Below are positions 34,075 through 42,971 of a stretch of 64,000 bases of DNA, piece by piece (position 1 is the first letter of the stretch; every line of letters begins with the position of its first letter). Made by a program: the position numbers and the translations under genes. The notes beneath the pieces were generated by a model that saw only the letters and a list, made by a program, of their open reading frames with translations, ran no database searches and had not been told where the DNA came from. Origin of the DNA: Vineibacter terrae. Lineage in GTDB: Bacteria; Pseudomonadota; Alphaproteobacteria; Reyranellales; Reyranellaceae. The stretch covers positions 186,001-250,000 of the forward strand of contig NZ_VDUZ01000003.1 of the NCBI RefSeq assembly GCF_008039615.1, written 5' to 3'.

Positions 34075-34884
34075 ATGGCGAGCAAGGCAAGGCGGTTCGG
34101 GGCGCTTCTTTTCGGGGCGGCATTGGCATGGGGGCCGACGATGGCCCTGCCGACGACGGCGCTGGCGCAGGCGGCGCCGAAGAAGATCACGATCGGCAGC
34201 TCCTTCAGCCAGACGCCCTGGGGCTTCTACGACGCCAACCAGAACCCGACCGGAATCGACGTGTCGCTCTGCGGCGGGCTGGCGAAGGAGATGGGCGCCA
34301 CGGCCGAGTTCGTGAACCTCGACTTCAAGGGCCTCATCCCGGCGTTGCAGGCCGATCGTTTCGATATGATCTGCGCCGCCGTCTACATCACGCCGGAGCG
34401 CGCCCAGGTCGTCACGCTGATCCCCTACATCACCACCAGCCAGGCGATCCTTGCCAAGGCCGGCACGCCGATCAAGGCGCTCGGCGACCTGTGCGGCCGC
34501 AAGGTCAGCGTGCTGCAAGGGTCGGCGCAGCTCAAGGTCGTGGCGGCGCAGAGCGAGCAGTGCGCCAAGGACGGCAAGGCGGAGATCCAGATCCAGGCCT
34601 TCGACACCCAGCCCATCGCGGTCCGGGCGCTCGAGAACGGCAATGTCGAAGCCTTCGTCGCCTCCGACCAGCTCGTCTCGTTCTATCTGTCGAAGAACCC
34701 GGCCCTGACGAAGGCCGCCTGGGGCATCAATCCGGTCACGCTCGGCATTGCGGTCAAGAAGGACAACAAGGTGCTGGCGGACGCCATCCGTGCCGGCCTG
34801 AAGCAGATGAAGGAAAAGGGCCGATACGCCGCGGCGCTGAAGGAGTGGGGCATCGAAAACGCCGGCGTGGCGAGCTTCGACTGA
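34075..34884 (+). CDS. ABC transporter binding protein for a polar amino acid
   Basis: This is a 269-residue periplasmic protein of the type 3 (PBPb) family. The signal peptide covers MASKARRFGALLFGAALAWG to about ALAQA. The mature protein has SFSQTPWGFYDANQNPTGID, the typical pattern of a first lobe with an aromatic box, then VNLDFKGLIPALQADRFDMI, and GRKVSVLQGSAQLKV in the second lobe. I chose ATG 34075 because GGGAG at 34061-34065 is correctly spaced for it, while ATG 34066 would touch the site. Permease and ATPase genes of the same importer follow at 36203 and 36927. Confidence 0.92.
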   Translation: MASKARRFGALLFGAALAWGPTMALPTTALAQAAPKKITIGSSFSQTPWGFYDANQNPTGIDVSLCGGLAKEMGATAEFVNLDFKGLIPALQADRFDMICAAVYITPERAQVVTLIPYITTSQAILAKAGTPIKALGDLCGRKVSVLQGSAQLKVVAAQSEQCAKDGKAEIQIQAFDTQPIAVRALENGNVEAFVASDQLVSFYLSKNPALTKAAWGINPVTLGIAVKKDNKVLADAIRAGLKQMKEKGRYAAALKEWGIENAGVASFD

Positions 34885-34960
34885 GGCGCGCCGCACCGGC
34901 CCGCCCGGGCCATGGCCCGTCCTTCCCGGCATTCAAAGTCCCGAGCAAACGAGTGAGTGT

Positions 34961-35866
34961 ATGCAAACCGATCTTTCCGGAATCCTGAGCGCCGTCTTCA
35001 CGCCCATGAATGGCGACGGCACGGCGATCGACACGGCCGCCTATGCCCGGCTCCTGAAATCGCAGGTTGCGCTGGGCGTGCACGGCGTCGTCGTCGCCGG
35101 CTCGACCGGCGAGCACTCGACCCTGACCACCGCCGAACGCAAGAGCCTGTGCGAGGCGGCCGTCGCGACCGTGAAGGGCAAGACCACGATCATCGTGCAG
35201 GTCGGCGCCACGAGCACGCGCGACTCGCTCGATCTTGCCCGCCATGCGATGGCGACCGGCGCCGATCGGCTGATGGCGGTCGCGCCGTACTATGACCGGC
35301 TGCGCTGGCCGGACCTGCAGCACTATCTCTCGCAGGTCGCGGCCATCGCGGACGGCCCGATCGTCTACTACCACACGCCCCGTGTCACCGGCCTTGACCT
35401 GACCGAGGAGCAGCTCGTCAGCCTGACGCAGTCGGGCTTCATCTCGCACATCAAGGACAGCGCCGCCGACTTCACGCGCAGCGTCCGCCTGATGCTCAAC
35501 CCCGGGGCGCCGAAGGTCATCGCCGGCACCGATCCGGGCATGATGGCCTTGCTTGCCAGCGGTGCGGTCGGCTCGATACTCGGCGCCTCCACGTTCATCC
35601 CCGAGATCTGCGTCGAGCTCTACCAGGCGGTTTGCGAGAAGCGCGACCTCGCCGCGGCGCAGGCGGTCTGGAAGCGGCTCTGGCCGATCCTCAACGCCCT
35701 GCTGCTGAACGGCTACGTCGCCATGACCAAGGCCGGCGCCGAGCTTCGCGGCATGCCCGTTGGCGCCCCCCGGGAGCCGTTGCTGCCTGCCGACGACGAA
35801 GCGCGCGCAACCCTCAAGCGCCTGCTTGCCGAGGCCGGCATCGGACGCCTCCCGGCGGTCGACTGA
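34961..35866 (+). CDS. DHDPS-family lyase/aldolase (first copy)
   Basis: This is a 301-residue (beta/alpha)8 enzyme of the dihydrodipicolinate synthase/N-acetylneuraminate lyase family. It has AVFTPMNGDGTAID, the loop GSTGE at 47-51, Tyr136/Tyr137 in IVYYHTP, and the Schiff-base Lys165 in HIKDSAAD. Its place in a cluster with a hydroxyproline epimerase and oxidase fits a 1-pyrroline-4-hydroxy-2-carboxylate deaminase. But there is a second family member at 38566, so one of the two probably does something else, such as an aldol cleavage. Confidence 0.88.
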   Translation: MQTDLSGILSAVFTPMNGDGTAIDTAAYARLLKSQVALGVHGVVVAGSTGEHSTLTTAERKSLCEAAVATVKGKTTIIVQVGATSTRDSLDLARHAMATGADRLMAVAPYYDRLRWPDLQHYLSQVAAIADGPIVYYHTPRVTGLDLTEEQLVSLTQSGFISHIKDSAADFTRSVRLMLNPGAPKVIAGTDPGMMALLASGAVGSILGASTFIPEICVELYQAVCEKRDLAAAQAVWKRLWPILNALLLNGYVAMTKAGAELRGMPVGAPREPLLPADDEARATLKRLLAEAGIGRLPAVD

Positions 35867-35968
35867 GGCTGAGCGCCAGTCTTGGAGCGCGTTCCGTTCG
35901 AACTGAATCGCGTTGCTGGTCCTTCCGCTGAGGGCAGGGCGATCGCGTAGGGACGCCTCGCTGCCGTC

Positions 35969-36140
35969 TCCTCTCCCCGCGAGCGGGGAGGGGAAGGGGC
36001 CCATGCCGAAGGCATGGGAAGGTGAGGGGTAGGAACGATCAAGCCATACGGCAGGAACAGGGACTGTTCGCGCGTACCCCTCACCCTCCCATCGCTTCGC
36101 GATGGGCCCCTCCCTCTCCCCGCTCCCGCGGGGCGAGGGG
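35969..36140. repeat. CTCTCCCCGC/GGGCCCCTCCC inverted repeat, copy 1
   Basis: Left half CTCTCCCCGCGAGCGGGGAG followed by a GGGGCCCATG block is answered by GGGCCCCTCCCTCTCCCCGC on the right; the centre carries GAGGGGTAGGAACGATCAAG. A close relative lies at 61345-61549. It occupies most of the 336-base gap between the lyase and permease genes. CAGGGCGATCGCGTAGGG just before it resembles the end sequence of the element at 42972-43184. Confidence 0.75.
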
Positions 36141-36202
36141 ATTAGGGGGAAGGGTTAATTTGCGTCGGATCGGAATGTGCCTGGAAACTCAAGGGGCCGC
36201 GG

Positions 36203-36919
36203 ATGGCGATCTGGGATTGGTCCGTCTTTTTTCATGACCTTGTTCATCCCGCGATACTGCGTGGCCTGTGGACGACCGTCTGGCTGACATTCGTCACGCT
36301 CGCGCTGGCCATCGTGGTCGGGACGGCGGTCGCGCTGATCAGCCGGTCGCGCTTCGCGCCGGCGCAGTGGTTCTACCAAGGCTATGTCGCCTTCTTTCGC
36401 GCCACCCCGCTGCTCGTCCAGCTCGTGTTCCTCTACAGCGCCTTGCCGCAGATGGGCATCCGCCTCTCTGTCGTCGAGGCGGCCATCATCGGCCTGACGC
36501 TGTCCGAAAGCCCCTACGTTGCCGAGATCGTGCGTTCGGCGATCTCGGCCGTGCCGGTCGCCCAGTGGGAGGCGGCAAGGGCGATCGGCATCCGTCCCCT
36601 GACGGCCATGCGGGCGATCATCTTCCCGCAAGCCTTGCGCATCGCCGTGCCGCCGATGGGCAACGAGTTCGTGCGCCAGCTCAAGAACACATCGCTCGTC
36701 TCGGTGATCTCGATGACCGAGCTGTTCCGCGCCACCGACAACCTCATCCAGGGCAGCTTCCGCGTGCTGGAGGCCCTGACCGTCGCCACCATCTACTACC
36801 TGCTGCTAACGGCGGCATGGACGCTGCTGCAGCAGCTCGTCGAGCGGCGCAACGGCCATTGGTTCGCCGATACGAGCGCGCCGAAGGCCAAGGTGGCCGC
36901 CGCCAAGGTCGAGGCGTGA
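36203..36919 (+). CDS. Polar amino-acid ABC transporter permease
   Basis: This is a 238-residue inner-membrane protein of the His/Glu/Gln/Arg/opine permease family. It has LRGLWTTVWLTFVTLALAIV as first membrane segment, the sequence FFRATPLLVQLVFLYSALPQ, and the ATPase-docking loop WEAARAIGIRPLTAMRAIIF followed by PQALRIAVPP. Only one permease gene is present, so it may form a homodimer. It is co-transcribed with the ATPase gene (seven bases apart). Confidence 0.93.
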   Translation: MAIWDWSVFFHDLVHPAILRGLWTTVWLTFVTLALAIVVGTAVALISRSRFAPAQWFYQGYVAFFRATPLLVQLVFLYSALPQMGIRLSVVEAAIIGLTLSESPYVAEIVRSAISAVPVAQWEAARAIGIRPLTAMRAIIFPQALRIAVPPMGNEFVRQLKNTSLVSVISMTELFRATDNLIQGSFRVLEALTVATIYYLLLTAAWTLLQQLVERRNGHWFADTSAPKAKVAAAKVEA

Positions 36920-36926
36920 GGCCGCG

Positions 36927-37742
36927 ATGACCACTTCCCCAAAGCCCCAGGACGCCTTCGTGCGGCTCGACAACATCGTGAAGTCCTATGGCGCGTACGT
37001 CGCGCTGAAGGGCGTCTCGCTCGAGATCGCCAAGGGCCAGTCGGTCGCCCTGATCGGGCCGAGCGGCTCGGGCAAGAGCACGGTGCTGCGCTGCATCAAC
37101 ACGCTCGAGGTCATCGATTCGGGCGCCATCTTCGTCGGCGACCTGCGCATGGGCATGCAGGCGACGCCGCGTGGCCTGAGGCAAGCCACCGCGGTCGAGG
37201 CCGCGCGCCAGCGCGAGAGCGTCGGCATGGTGTTCCAGAGCTTCAACCTGTTCCCGCACATGACCGCCCTGGAGAATGTCGCGTCCGGTCCGAGGCTCGT
37301 GAAGAACGTGAGCAAGCCGCAGGCGCAAAGCCAGGCGATGGAGCTGCTGGACAGGGTCAAGCTCGGCGACAAGGCGAACGCCTATCCGCGGCAGCTTTCG
37401 GGCGGCCAGCAGCAGCGCGTGGCGATCGCGCGCGCGCTCGCGATGCAGCCGAGCGTCATGCTGTTCGACGAGCCGACATCGGCCCTCGATCCCGAGACCG
37501 TGCAGGAGGTGCTCAATGTCATCCGCGAGGTCCGGGACTCGCACATGACGATGCTGATCGCGACCCACGAGATGGAGTTCGCCCGCCATGCGTCCGACAT
37601 GACGATCTTCATGGAGGCCGGGCAGATCGTCGAGAGCGGCCCGTCAGCGGAGGTTCTCGGTTCCCCGAAAACGGAGCGCTGCCGCCGTTTCCTGGCCGGC
37701 CTCACGGGCGTCGCGGCCCAGCCGCAGGCGAGGCCGGCATGA
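36927..37742 (+). CDS. Polar amino-acid ABC transporter ATPase
   Basis: This is a 271-residue ATPase of the GlnQ/HisP type. Walker A GPSGSGKST at 44-52, the Q-loop in GMVFQSFNLFPHMTALENV, signature LSGGQQQR, Walker B VMLFDEPTSALDPET and the H-loop in LIATHEMEFARHASD are all intact. An insert after the first strand (FVGDLRMGMQATPRGLRQAT) is somewhat longer than in HisP. Its stop overlaps the next start in ATGA. Confidence 0.95.
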   Translation: MTTSPKPQDAFVRLDNIVKSYGAYVALKGVSLEIAKGQSVALIGPSGSGKSTVLRCINTLEVIDSGAIFVGDLRMGMQATPRGLRQATAVEAARQRESVGMVFQSFNLFPHMTALENVASGPRLVKNVSKPQAQSQAMELLDRVKLGDKANAYPRQLSGGQQQRVAIARALAMQPSVMLFDEPTSALDPETVQEVLNVIREVRDSHMTMLIATHEMEFARHASDMTIFMEAGQIVESGPSAEVLGSPKTERCRRFLAGLTGVAAQPQARPA

Positions 37743-38515
37743 CGCGTTGCCTGGGGTTCATCGGCGTCGGCACCATCGCATCCGCCTTTGTCGCCGGCCT
37801 GCGGCATGCCGGCGTCGCCGACGCCATCGTGCTGTCGCCGCGCTCGGAAGCGACGTCGCGCGATCTGGCCGGGCGCTTTTCCGGCGTCACGCGCGCAGCA
37901 TCCAATGCCGAGGTGGCCGAAGCCAGCGACATCGTCTTCCTGGCGATGCGCCCGGCTCAGGTCGAGGAGGCCCTCGAGGGCGTGACCTTCCGCGCCGGCC
38001 AGACCGTCGCGAGCTTCGTGACCGGCCTGTCCGTCCCGGACCTGGCCGCGATCGCCCCTTTGTCGACCGTGGCTCGCGTGCTGCCGTTGCCGATGATCAG
38101 CAAGGGCAGGGGACCCGTGATCTGCTTCCCGGCCGTCGCGGCGTTGACCGGGCTGCTGTCGGGCATGGGGGACATCCTCGTGCCGGAGGACGAGACGCAG
38201 CTGCGGGCGATGGGCGGCGTCAGCGGGTTCATGTCGAGCTTCTTCGAGCTGCAGCAATCCCTGGCAGACTGGCTGGTGGCACAGGGGCTGAGCGGGCGCA
38301 ACGCGAACCTGTACGTTCGCTCGATGATGGCCGGGCTGGCCGAGACCGGACGCGGCACGGCCTTCGAGGACCTCGCGGGCCTGCCGGCCGAGCACGAGAC
38401 GAAGGGCGGACTCAACGAGCGGGTCCGGCATCATCTCAGGGAACAGGGCTGGTTCGGGCAGCCCGGTCTTGCCTTCGCCGGCGTGCAGGGCCTCGACCGC
38501 AGGAAACTGAAGTAA
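37739..38515 (+). CDS. Pyrroline-5-carboxylate reductase-like oxidoreductase
   Basis: This is a 258-residue protein of the ProC family. The dinucleotide-binding loop FIGVGTIASAF (Gly9, Gly11, Ala14) and the block DIVFLAMRPAQVEEALEGVT are family features. The C-terminal dimerisation half, with MGGVSGFMSSFFELQQSLAD and AEHETKGGLNERVRHHL, keeps the ProC layout, including the proximal GGLNE block. In a cluster for hydroxyproline it could reduce a cyclic imine such as 1-pyrroline-4-hydroxy-2-carboxylate or a related by-product, but that is inferred. It starts within the stop of the ATPase gene. Confidence 0.82.
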   Translation: MTRCLGFIGVGTIASAFVAGLRHAGVADAIVLSPRSEATSRDLAGRFSGVTRAASNAEVAEASDIVFLAMRPAQVEEALEGVTFRAGQTVASFVTGLSVPDLAAIAPLSTVARVLPLPMISKGRGPVICFPAVAALTGLLSGMGDILVPEDETQLRAMGGVSGFMSSFFELQQSLADWLVAQGLSGRNANLYVRSMMAGLAETGRGTAFEDLAGLPAEHETKGGLNERVRHHLREQGWFGQPGLAFAGVQGLDRRKLK

Positions 38516-38565
38516 GGTTCGGTCCGGCGATCGCCGCGGCCGCTTGCAACACCAGGGACTTCCAG

Positions 38566-39507
38566 ATGACCTCCAACATCTTCACCGGCACGATTCCCGC
38601 TCTCATGACTCCCTGCAGGGCGGATCGTTCACCGGATTTCAAGGCCCTCGTCGCCAAGGGCCGTGAGCTGATCCAGGCAGGCATGTCGGCGGTCGTCTAC
38701 TGCGGGTCGATGGGCGATTGGCCGCTGCTGACCGACGAGCAGCGGATGGAAGGCGTCGAGCGGCTGGTCGAGGCGGGCATCCCCGTCATCGCCGGAACCG
38801 GCGCGCAGAATTCGCAGCGTGCCGCGGCGCTGGCCGGCCATGCCAAGAGGGTCGGCGCCAAGGGCCTCATGATCATTCCGCGCGTGCTGTCGCGCGGCTC
38901 GTCCATCGCCGCCCAGCAGGCGCATTTCTCGGCCATCCTCGACGCCGCGGTCGATCTGCCGTCCGTGATCTACAACAGCCCGCACTATGGCTTCGAGACC
39001 CGGGCGGACCTCTTCTTCCAGCTGCGCGCCCGGTACCGCCACCTGATCGGGTTCAAGGAATTCGGCGGCGCGAAATCGCTCAGCTATGCCGCCGAGCACA
39101 TCACCGGCCAATCGCCCGACATCACGCTCATGGTCGGCGTCGACACGCAGGTCTTCCACGGCTTCGTCAACTGCGGGGCCCGCGGTGCGATCACCGGCAT
39201 CGGCAACGTGCTGCCGAAAGAAGTCCTGCACCTTGTCGCCCTTTGTGAAAGCGCTGCGAAGGGCGACGCCGAGGCGCGGCGGCGGGCGCTCGCGCTCGAT
39301 GGCGCGCTCGCGATCCTGTCGGGCTTCGATGAAGGCGTCGATCTCGTACTCTACTACAAGCACCTCATGACGCTCGAGGGCAACCCCGAATACGCCCTGC
39401 ATTTCAATGCGTCCGATGCCCTGAGCGCCAGCCAGAAGCACTATGCCGAGACCCAGCTGAGCATCTTCAAGGCATGGTACGCCGGGTGGCGCCAGGCGGA
39501 GCAGTGA
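38566..39507 (+). CDS. DHDPS-family lyase/deaminase (second copy)
   Basis: This is a 313-residue (beta/alpha)8 protein. The Schiff-base lysine is Lys164 in IGFKEFGGA, and Tyr136 sits in VIYNSPHYGFETR. The usual GsTGE loop is changed to CGSMGDW (46-52), which is typical of 1-pyrroline-4-hydroxy-2-carboxylate deaminase-type members, with the C-terminal extension NASDALSASQKHYAETQL. It is therefore the stronger candidate for the hydroxyproline-pathway deaminase. The epimerase gene follows two bases after its stop. Confidence 0.85.
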   Translation: MTSNIFTGTIPALMTPCRADRSPDFKALVAKGRELIQAGMSAVVYCGSMGDWPLLTDEQRMEGVERLVEAGIPVIAGTGAQNSQRAAALAGHAKRVGAKGLMIIPRVLSRGSSIAAQQAHFSAILDAAVDLPSVIYNSPHYGFETRADLFFQLRARYRHLIGFKEFGGAKSLSYAAEHITGQSPDITLMVGVDTQVFHGFVNCGARGAITGIGNVLPKEVLHLVALCESAAKGDAEARRRALALDGALAILSGFDEGVDLVLYYKHLMTLEGNPEYALHFNASDALSASQKHYAETQLSIFKAWYAGWRQAEQ

Positions 39508-39509
39508 GC

Positions 39510-40445
39510 ATGCGCGTCATCGATTCCCATACCGAAGGCGAGCCGACACGGATCATCGTCGATGGTGGCCCGGACCTGGGCTCGGGACCGCTGGACCAGC
39601 GGCGACAGCGCTTTGCCGAGGCATTCGACCATATCCGCTCCTTCACCGTCAACGAGCCACGCGGCTATGACGCGCTGGTCGGCGCGCTGCTGTGCGAGCC
39701 ATGCGATCCGAGCTGCGCCGCGGGCCTGATCTTCTTCAACAACGTCGGCTTTCTCGGCATGTGCGGCCATGCCACGATCGGCGCTGCCGTGACGCTGGCG
39801 CATCTCGGCCGCATCGCGCCCGGCACGCATCGGTTCGAGACGCCGGTCGGAGCCGTGTCGGTCGACCTCATCGACAAGAACTACGTGTCGATCGAGAACG
39901 TCAGAAGCTATCGGCACCTGAAGGATGTCCCGGTCGACGTCGAGGGCCTCGGCGTCGTCACCGGCGACGTCGGTTGGGGCGGGAACTGGTTCTTCCTGAC
40001 CGATGCCGCGCCATGTCCGCTTGTCAGCGGCAACATTCCTGAGCTGACCCGGGCGGCCCAATCCATCCAAACAGCATTGCGGACATCCGGCGTCACGGGC
40101 GCCGGCGGCGCCGACATCGACCATATCGAGATATTCGGGCCGCCCCAGGGGCCTGAAGCGAACAGCCGCAGTTTCGTGCTCTGTCCCGGCGGCGCCTACG
40201 ACCGATCGCCGTGCGGGACCGGCACCAGCGCGAAGCTCGCCTGCATGGCGGCCGACGGCACGCTGCGTGCGGGCGACCGCTGGGTGCAGGAGAGCATCAT
40301 CGGCAGCCGCTTCGACGCCAGCTACCGGCTGGATCGCGAAGGACACATCATTCCCCGCATCGGCGGACGGGCGTTCATATGCGGCGAGGCCACGCTGCAC
40401 GAGGACCCAGCCGATCCGTTCCGGCACGGGATTGCCACGGCATAG
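39510..40445 (+). CDS. 4-hydroxyproline 2-epimerase (proline racemase family)
   Basis: This is a 311-residue cofactor-independent epimerase that inverts C2 of trans-4-hydroxy-L-proline. The two-base mechanism needs two cysteines, and both are here: Cys85 in GMCGHATIG and Cys235 in SPCGTGTSAK. A protein with Thr instead of the first Cys would be a trans-3-hydroxyproline dehydratase, so this points to the epimerase. It begins RVIDSHTEGEPTRIIVDGGP, as in the family. It lies in the same transcript as the lyase (2-base gap), and ATG 39510 has GGAG in front. Confidence 0.93.
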   Translation: MRVIDSHTEGEPTRIIVDGGPDLGSGPLDQRRQRFAEAFDHIRSFTVNEPRGYDALVGALLCEPCDPSCAAGLIFFNNVGFLGMCGHATIGAAVTLAHLGRIAPGTHRFETPVGAVSVDLIDKNYVSIENVRSYRHLKDVPVDVEGLGVVTGDVGWGGNWFFLTDAAPCPLVSGNIPELTRAAQSIQTALRTSGVTGAGGADIDHIEIFGPPQGPEANSRSFVLCPGGAYDRSPCGTGTSAKLACMAADGTLRAGDRWVQESIIGSRFDASYRLDREGHIIPRIGGRAFICGEATLHEDPADPFRHGIATA

Positions 40446-40475
40446 GCGCACCGGCGGGGCATTCGCGTATGGCTT

Positions 40476-40612
40476 CCTGTCATCCTGAGCGCAGCGAAGG
40501 ATCTATTGAGCCGCCGACACGCACGGACCAAGGAAATGGCGCAGGTGCGCCACCGGATGGTCCGTGCCAGACGACGGTTCAATAGATCCTTCGCTGCGCT
40601 CAGGACGACAGG
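40476..40612. repeat. Dispersed GTCATCCTGAGC palindrome
   Basis: CCTGTCATCCTGAGCGCAGC and AAGGATCTATTGA form the left arm, and TCAATAGATCCTTCGCTGCG plus CTCAGGACGACAGG the right arm, over about 60 central bases. It lies between converging genes (epimerase and IclR), and GGGCATTCGCGTATGG just to its left resembles the end of the element at 42972. Confidence 0.75.
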
Positions 40613-40655
40613 GAGCGTGCCATGATGTCTTTTGCTATCGGCTTGACAGCGGGCG

Positions 40656-41465
40656 TTACAGCCGCTGCGACAGCGACGAGGCTGCCGCCATCACAAGGGG
40701 GGCATATGCGTTCTCGGCTGCCTGGAGCGACATCGTGAGCGTCGAGGTCGAGATGCCGAGCCCGGCCACCGGGGCGCCGTCCGCACCCAGGATCGCCGAT
40801 GCGACCGAGATGTCGCCGACCGACGTTTCCTGGTACGCCACGGCATATCCCTTCTTGCGGATGTCGGCGAGGCGCTTGCGGATAACCTCGAGGCGGGTCT
40901 CCGTGAAATTGGTCAGCCTGGTGAAATTGGAGCTCGCCAGGATCTGCTCGGCATCCTCCGGCGGCATCCTGGCGAGGATGGCCATGCCGGAGGCCGTCGC
41001 GAACATCGGCAGGCGCGCGCCGATCATGATCTCGGCGTTGACCAGGTTGCGGCTATGAAATCGGCTGATATAGACGATGTCCACGCCATCCGGGACCATC
41101 AGGTTGATGGTCGCCTCGGTGGTCTTGCTGAGATGCAGCATCGTCGGCGTGGCGCGCTCGATGAGCTCGTTGCCGACCAGGTAGCGGTGCCCGAGGTTGA
41201 GCAGCTGCGGCGCGACTTCGTAGAGGCGGGTTCCAGCCGCTTTTCTCAGCAGGCCGAGCTTCTCGAGCGTATAGACGAAGCGCTGGGCCGTGCTCATGTC
41301 CGTCCCGACTCTTTCCGCCAGCTGCGAGAGCGACAGGTGGCGGTGGCCGGCGTCGAATGCCGCGATGAATGTCATCGCCTTCTCCACGGACCGTACGAAA
41401 AGCGGCGAGTCTCGCCCTTCGTCCCGAGATCCGCGCTTGGGCCGCCGGGCCGTGGGCTTCGTCAT
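40656..41465 (-). CDS. IclR-family regulator of the hydroxyproline-type cluster
   Basis: This is a 269-residue regulator. The winged helix (residues 25-85) contains VRSVEKAMTFIAAFDAGHRH and LSLSQLAERVGTDMSTAQRF, and the effector domain has HSRNLVNAEIMIGARLPMFA, TASGMAILARMPPEDAEQI and AGLGISTSTLTMS. It is transcribed away from the oxidase gene, with an AT-rich divergent promoter at 41466-41603. It most likely controls the 34075-42857 genes in response to hydroxyproline or an intermediate. Confidence 0.9.
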   Translation of the reverse strand: MTKPTARRPKRGSRDEGRDSPLFVRSVEKAMTFIAAFDAGHRHLSLSQLAERVGTDMSTAQRFVYTLEKLGLLRKAAGTRLYEVAPQLLNLGHRYLVGNELIERATPTMLHLSKTTEATINLMVPDGVDIVYISRFHSRNLVNAEIMIGARLPMFATASGMAILARMPPEDAEQILASSNFTRLTNFTETRLEVIRKRLADIRKKGYAVAYQETSVGDISVASAILGADGAPVAGLGISTSTLTMSLQAAENAYAPLVMAAASSLSQRL

Positions 41466-41603
41466 CTATTCCGTCCTCGTCCTGTGCACGCCACGCGGGG
41501 CGTCCGCTGACGGCGCACAATAACTAATATGATATAGAAATAGTAGAGCCGCAGGCATGTCGCTCGCGCGCCAGCAGCATGCCCGGCTTCCGAGGTCAGC
41601 AGC
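41466..41603. promoter_or_regulatory. Divergent promoter region between IclR and oxidase genes
   Basis: The AT-rich stretch around 41515-41545 (AATAACTAATATGATATAGA) contrasts with GC-rich surroundings. It contains ATAGAAAT (41534-41541), complementary to ATTTCTAT at 34033-34040 before the transporter gene of the same cluster. An operator for the IclR protein is likely. Confidence 0.5.
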
Positions 41604-42857
41604 ATGCGAACAGTGATCATAGGGGCCGGCATCGTCGGCGTCAGCACGGCCCATGCCCTCCTCGACGAGGGCCATGACGTGAGCCTCGTCGATAGCGCGC
41701 GGCGCGCGGGACGGGCGAGCCTGGCCAACGCAGGCTGGATTGCCGATGCCGACATCATGCCGCTGGCCTCGCCGAAGGTCTGGCGCCATGTGCCGCGCTG
41801 GCTGCTCGATCCGCTTGGCCCTCTTGCCGTTCGTCCGGGCTACCTGCCCAGGATCGCCCCATGGCTGGTGCGGTTCATCCTCGCGTCCTTTCCTTCCCGG
41901 ATCGAGGCGAGCATCGAGGGGATCCGCGCGCTCAACGCGCGGGCGCTGCCCGCCTGGCGGCGGCGTCTGGGCAAGCTCGATCTGCACAGCCAGCTGGTCG
42001 AGAAGGGCGCCCTTTCCGTGTGGCGCCGGCGCGGCGCGTTCGAGCAGGCCAGGCGGATCATCGCGCGCCAGCAGGGCTACGGCATCGCGGCGCAGGAGAT
42101 TGCGGCTGGCGACCTTGCCGGCCTCGAGCCGGCGCTGCGCAATGTCCAGGCGGCCGTGGTCTATCCTGACCTGTGCCATGTCAGCGACCCGGCCGGCCTG
42201 TGCGAGGCGCTGCTGCATCGTGCGTTGGCGCGCGGCGCGCGGCATGTCCAACATGATGCGACCGCAATAGAGCGCGAGGCGAACCGGCTGCGGCTGCGCC
42301 TGGGCGATGGCGCTGACGCCATCGACGCCGACCGCATCGTCGTCGCTGCCGGCGCCTGGTCAGGCGCGCTCACGTCGCAGATGGGCGATCGCATACCGCT
42401 CGACACCGAGCGCGGCTACAATGCCACGTTCGCGCCGGGGACCCTCGGGCTGGCGCGGCCCGTCATGTTCGAGGGCGAGGGCTTCGTCACCACGCCGCTC
42501 GGCATCGGCGATCGGGTCGGCGGCATGGTGGAGTTCGCGGGCCTTCGCCAGGCGCCAGATCATCGGCGCACCGATGCCATCGTGCAGCGGCTCAGGGAAT
42601 TCCTGCCGCATCTCGACCCCCGGACGCCGGGGCGGCGCTGGATGGGATTCCGGCCATCCATGCCCGATTCGCTGCCGGTGATCGGGCGGGCGGCACGGGA
42701 CGGGCGCGTGCTCTACAATTTCGGCCATGGGCATCATGGCCTGACCCAGGCTGCCGCCAGCGCGGAGATCGTCGCGGACTTGATCGCTGGCCGCGCGCCG
42801 TCCATCGAGGTACGCCCGTTTGCGCCTGGACGGTTCCGCGCCGGCTTCTCGCGATGA
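41604..42857 (+). CDS. FAD-dependent D-amino-acid (D-hydroxyproline) oxidoreductase, DadA type
   Basis: This is a 417-residue flavoprotein. The FAD-binding loop VIIGAGIVGVSTAHALLDEG lies at residues 4-23; NAGWIADADIMPLASPKVWR and the C-terminal RRWMGFRPSMPDSLPVIGRA plus NFGHGHHGLTQ are typical of DadA-like D-amino-acid dehydrogenases. In this context it should oxidise cis-4-hydroxy-D-proline to the cyclic imine, the step after the epimerase. It reads divergently from the IclR gene. Confidence 0.9.
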   Translation: MRTVIIGAGIVGVSTAHALLDEGHDVSLVDSARRAGRASLANAGWIADADIMPLASPKVWRHVPRWLLDPLGPLAVRPGYLPRIAPWLVRFILASFPSRIEASIEGIRALNARALPAWRRRLGKLDLHSQLVEKGALSVWRRRGAFEQARRIIARQQGYGIAAQEIAAGDLAGLEPALRNVQAAVVYPDLCHVSDPAGLCEALLHRALARGARHVQHDATAIEREANRLRLRLGDGADAIDADRIVVAAGAWSGALTSQMGDRIPLDTERGYNATFAPGTLGLARPVMFEGEGFVTTPLGIGDRVGGMVEFAGLRQAPDHRRTDAIVQRLREFLPHLDPRTPGRRWMGFRPSMPDSLPVIGRAARDGRVLYNFGHGHHGLTQAAASAEIVADLIAGRAPSIEVRPFAPGRFRAGFSR

Positions 42858-42971
42858 GGGTGGGGGCGGCCGGGCGTTGCCGTGGTCGGCTCACGGCAAA
42901 TTGTGCCGCCATCACCCGATCGGGTGACGCCCGGATCCGTCCCGTGTGAGACCATGTTGCCGGGTCAAAGG

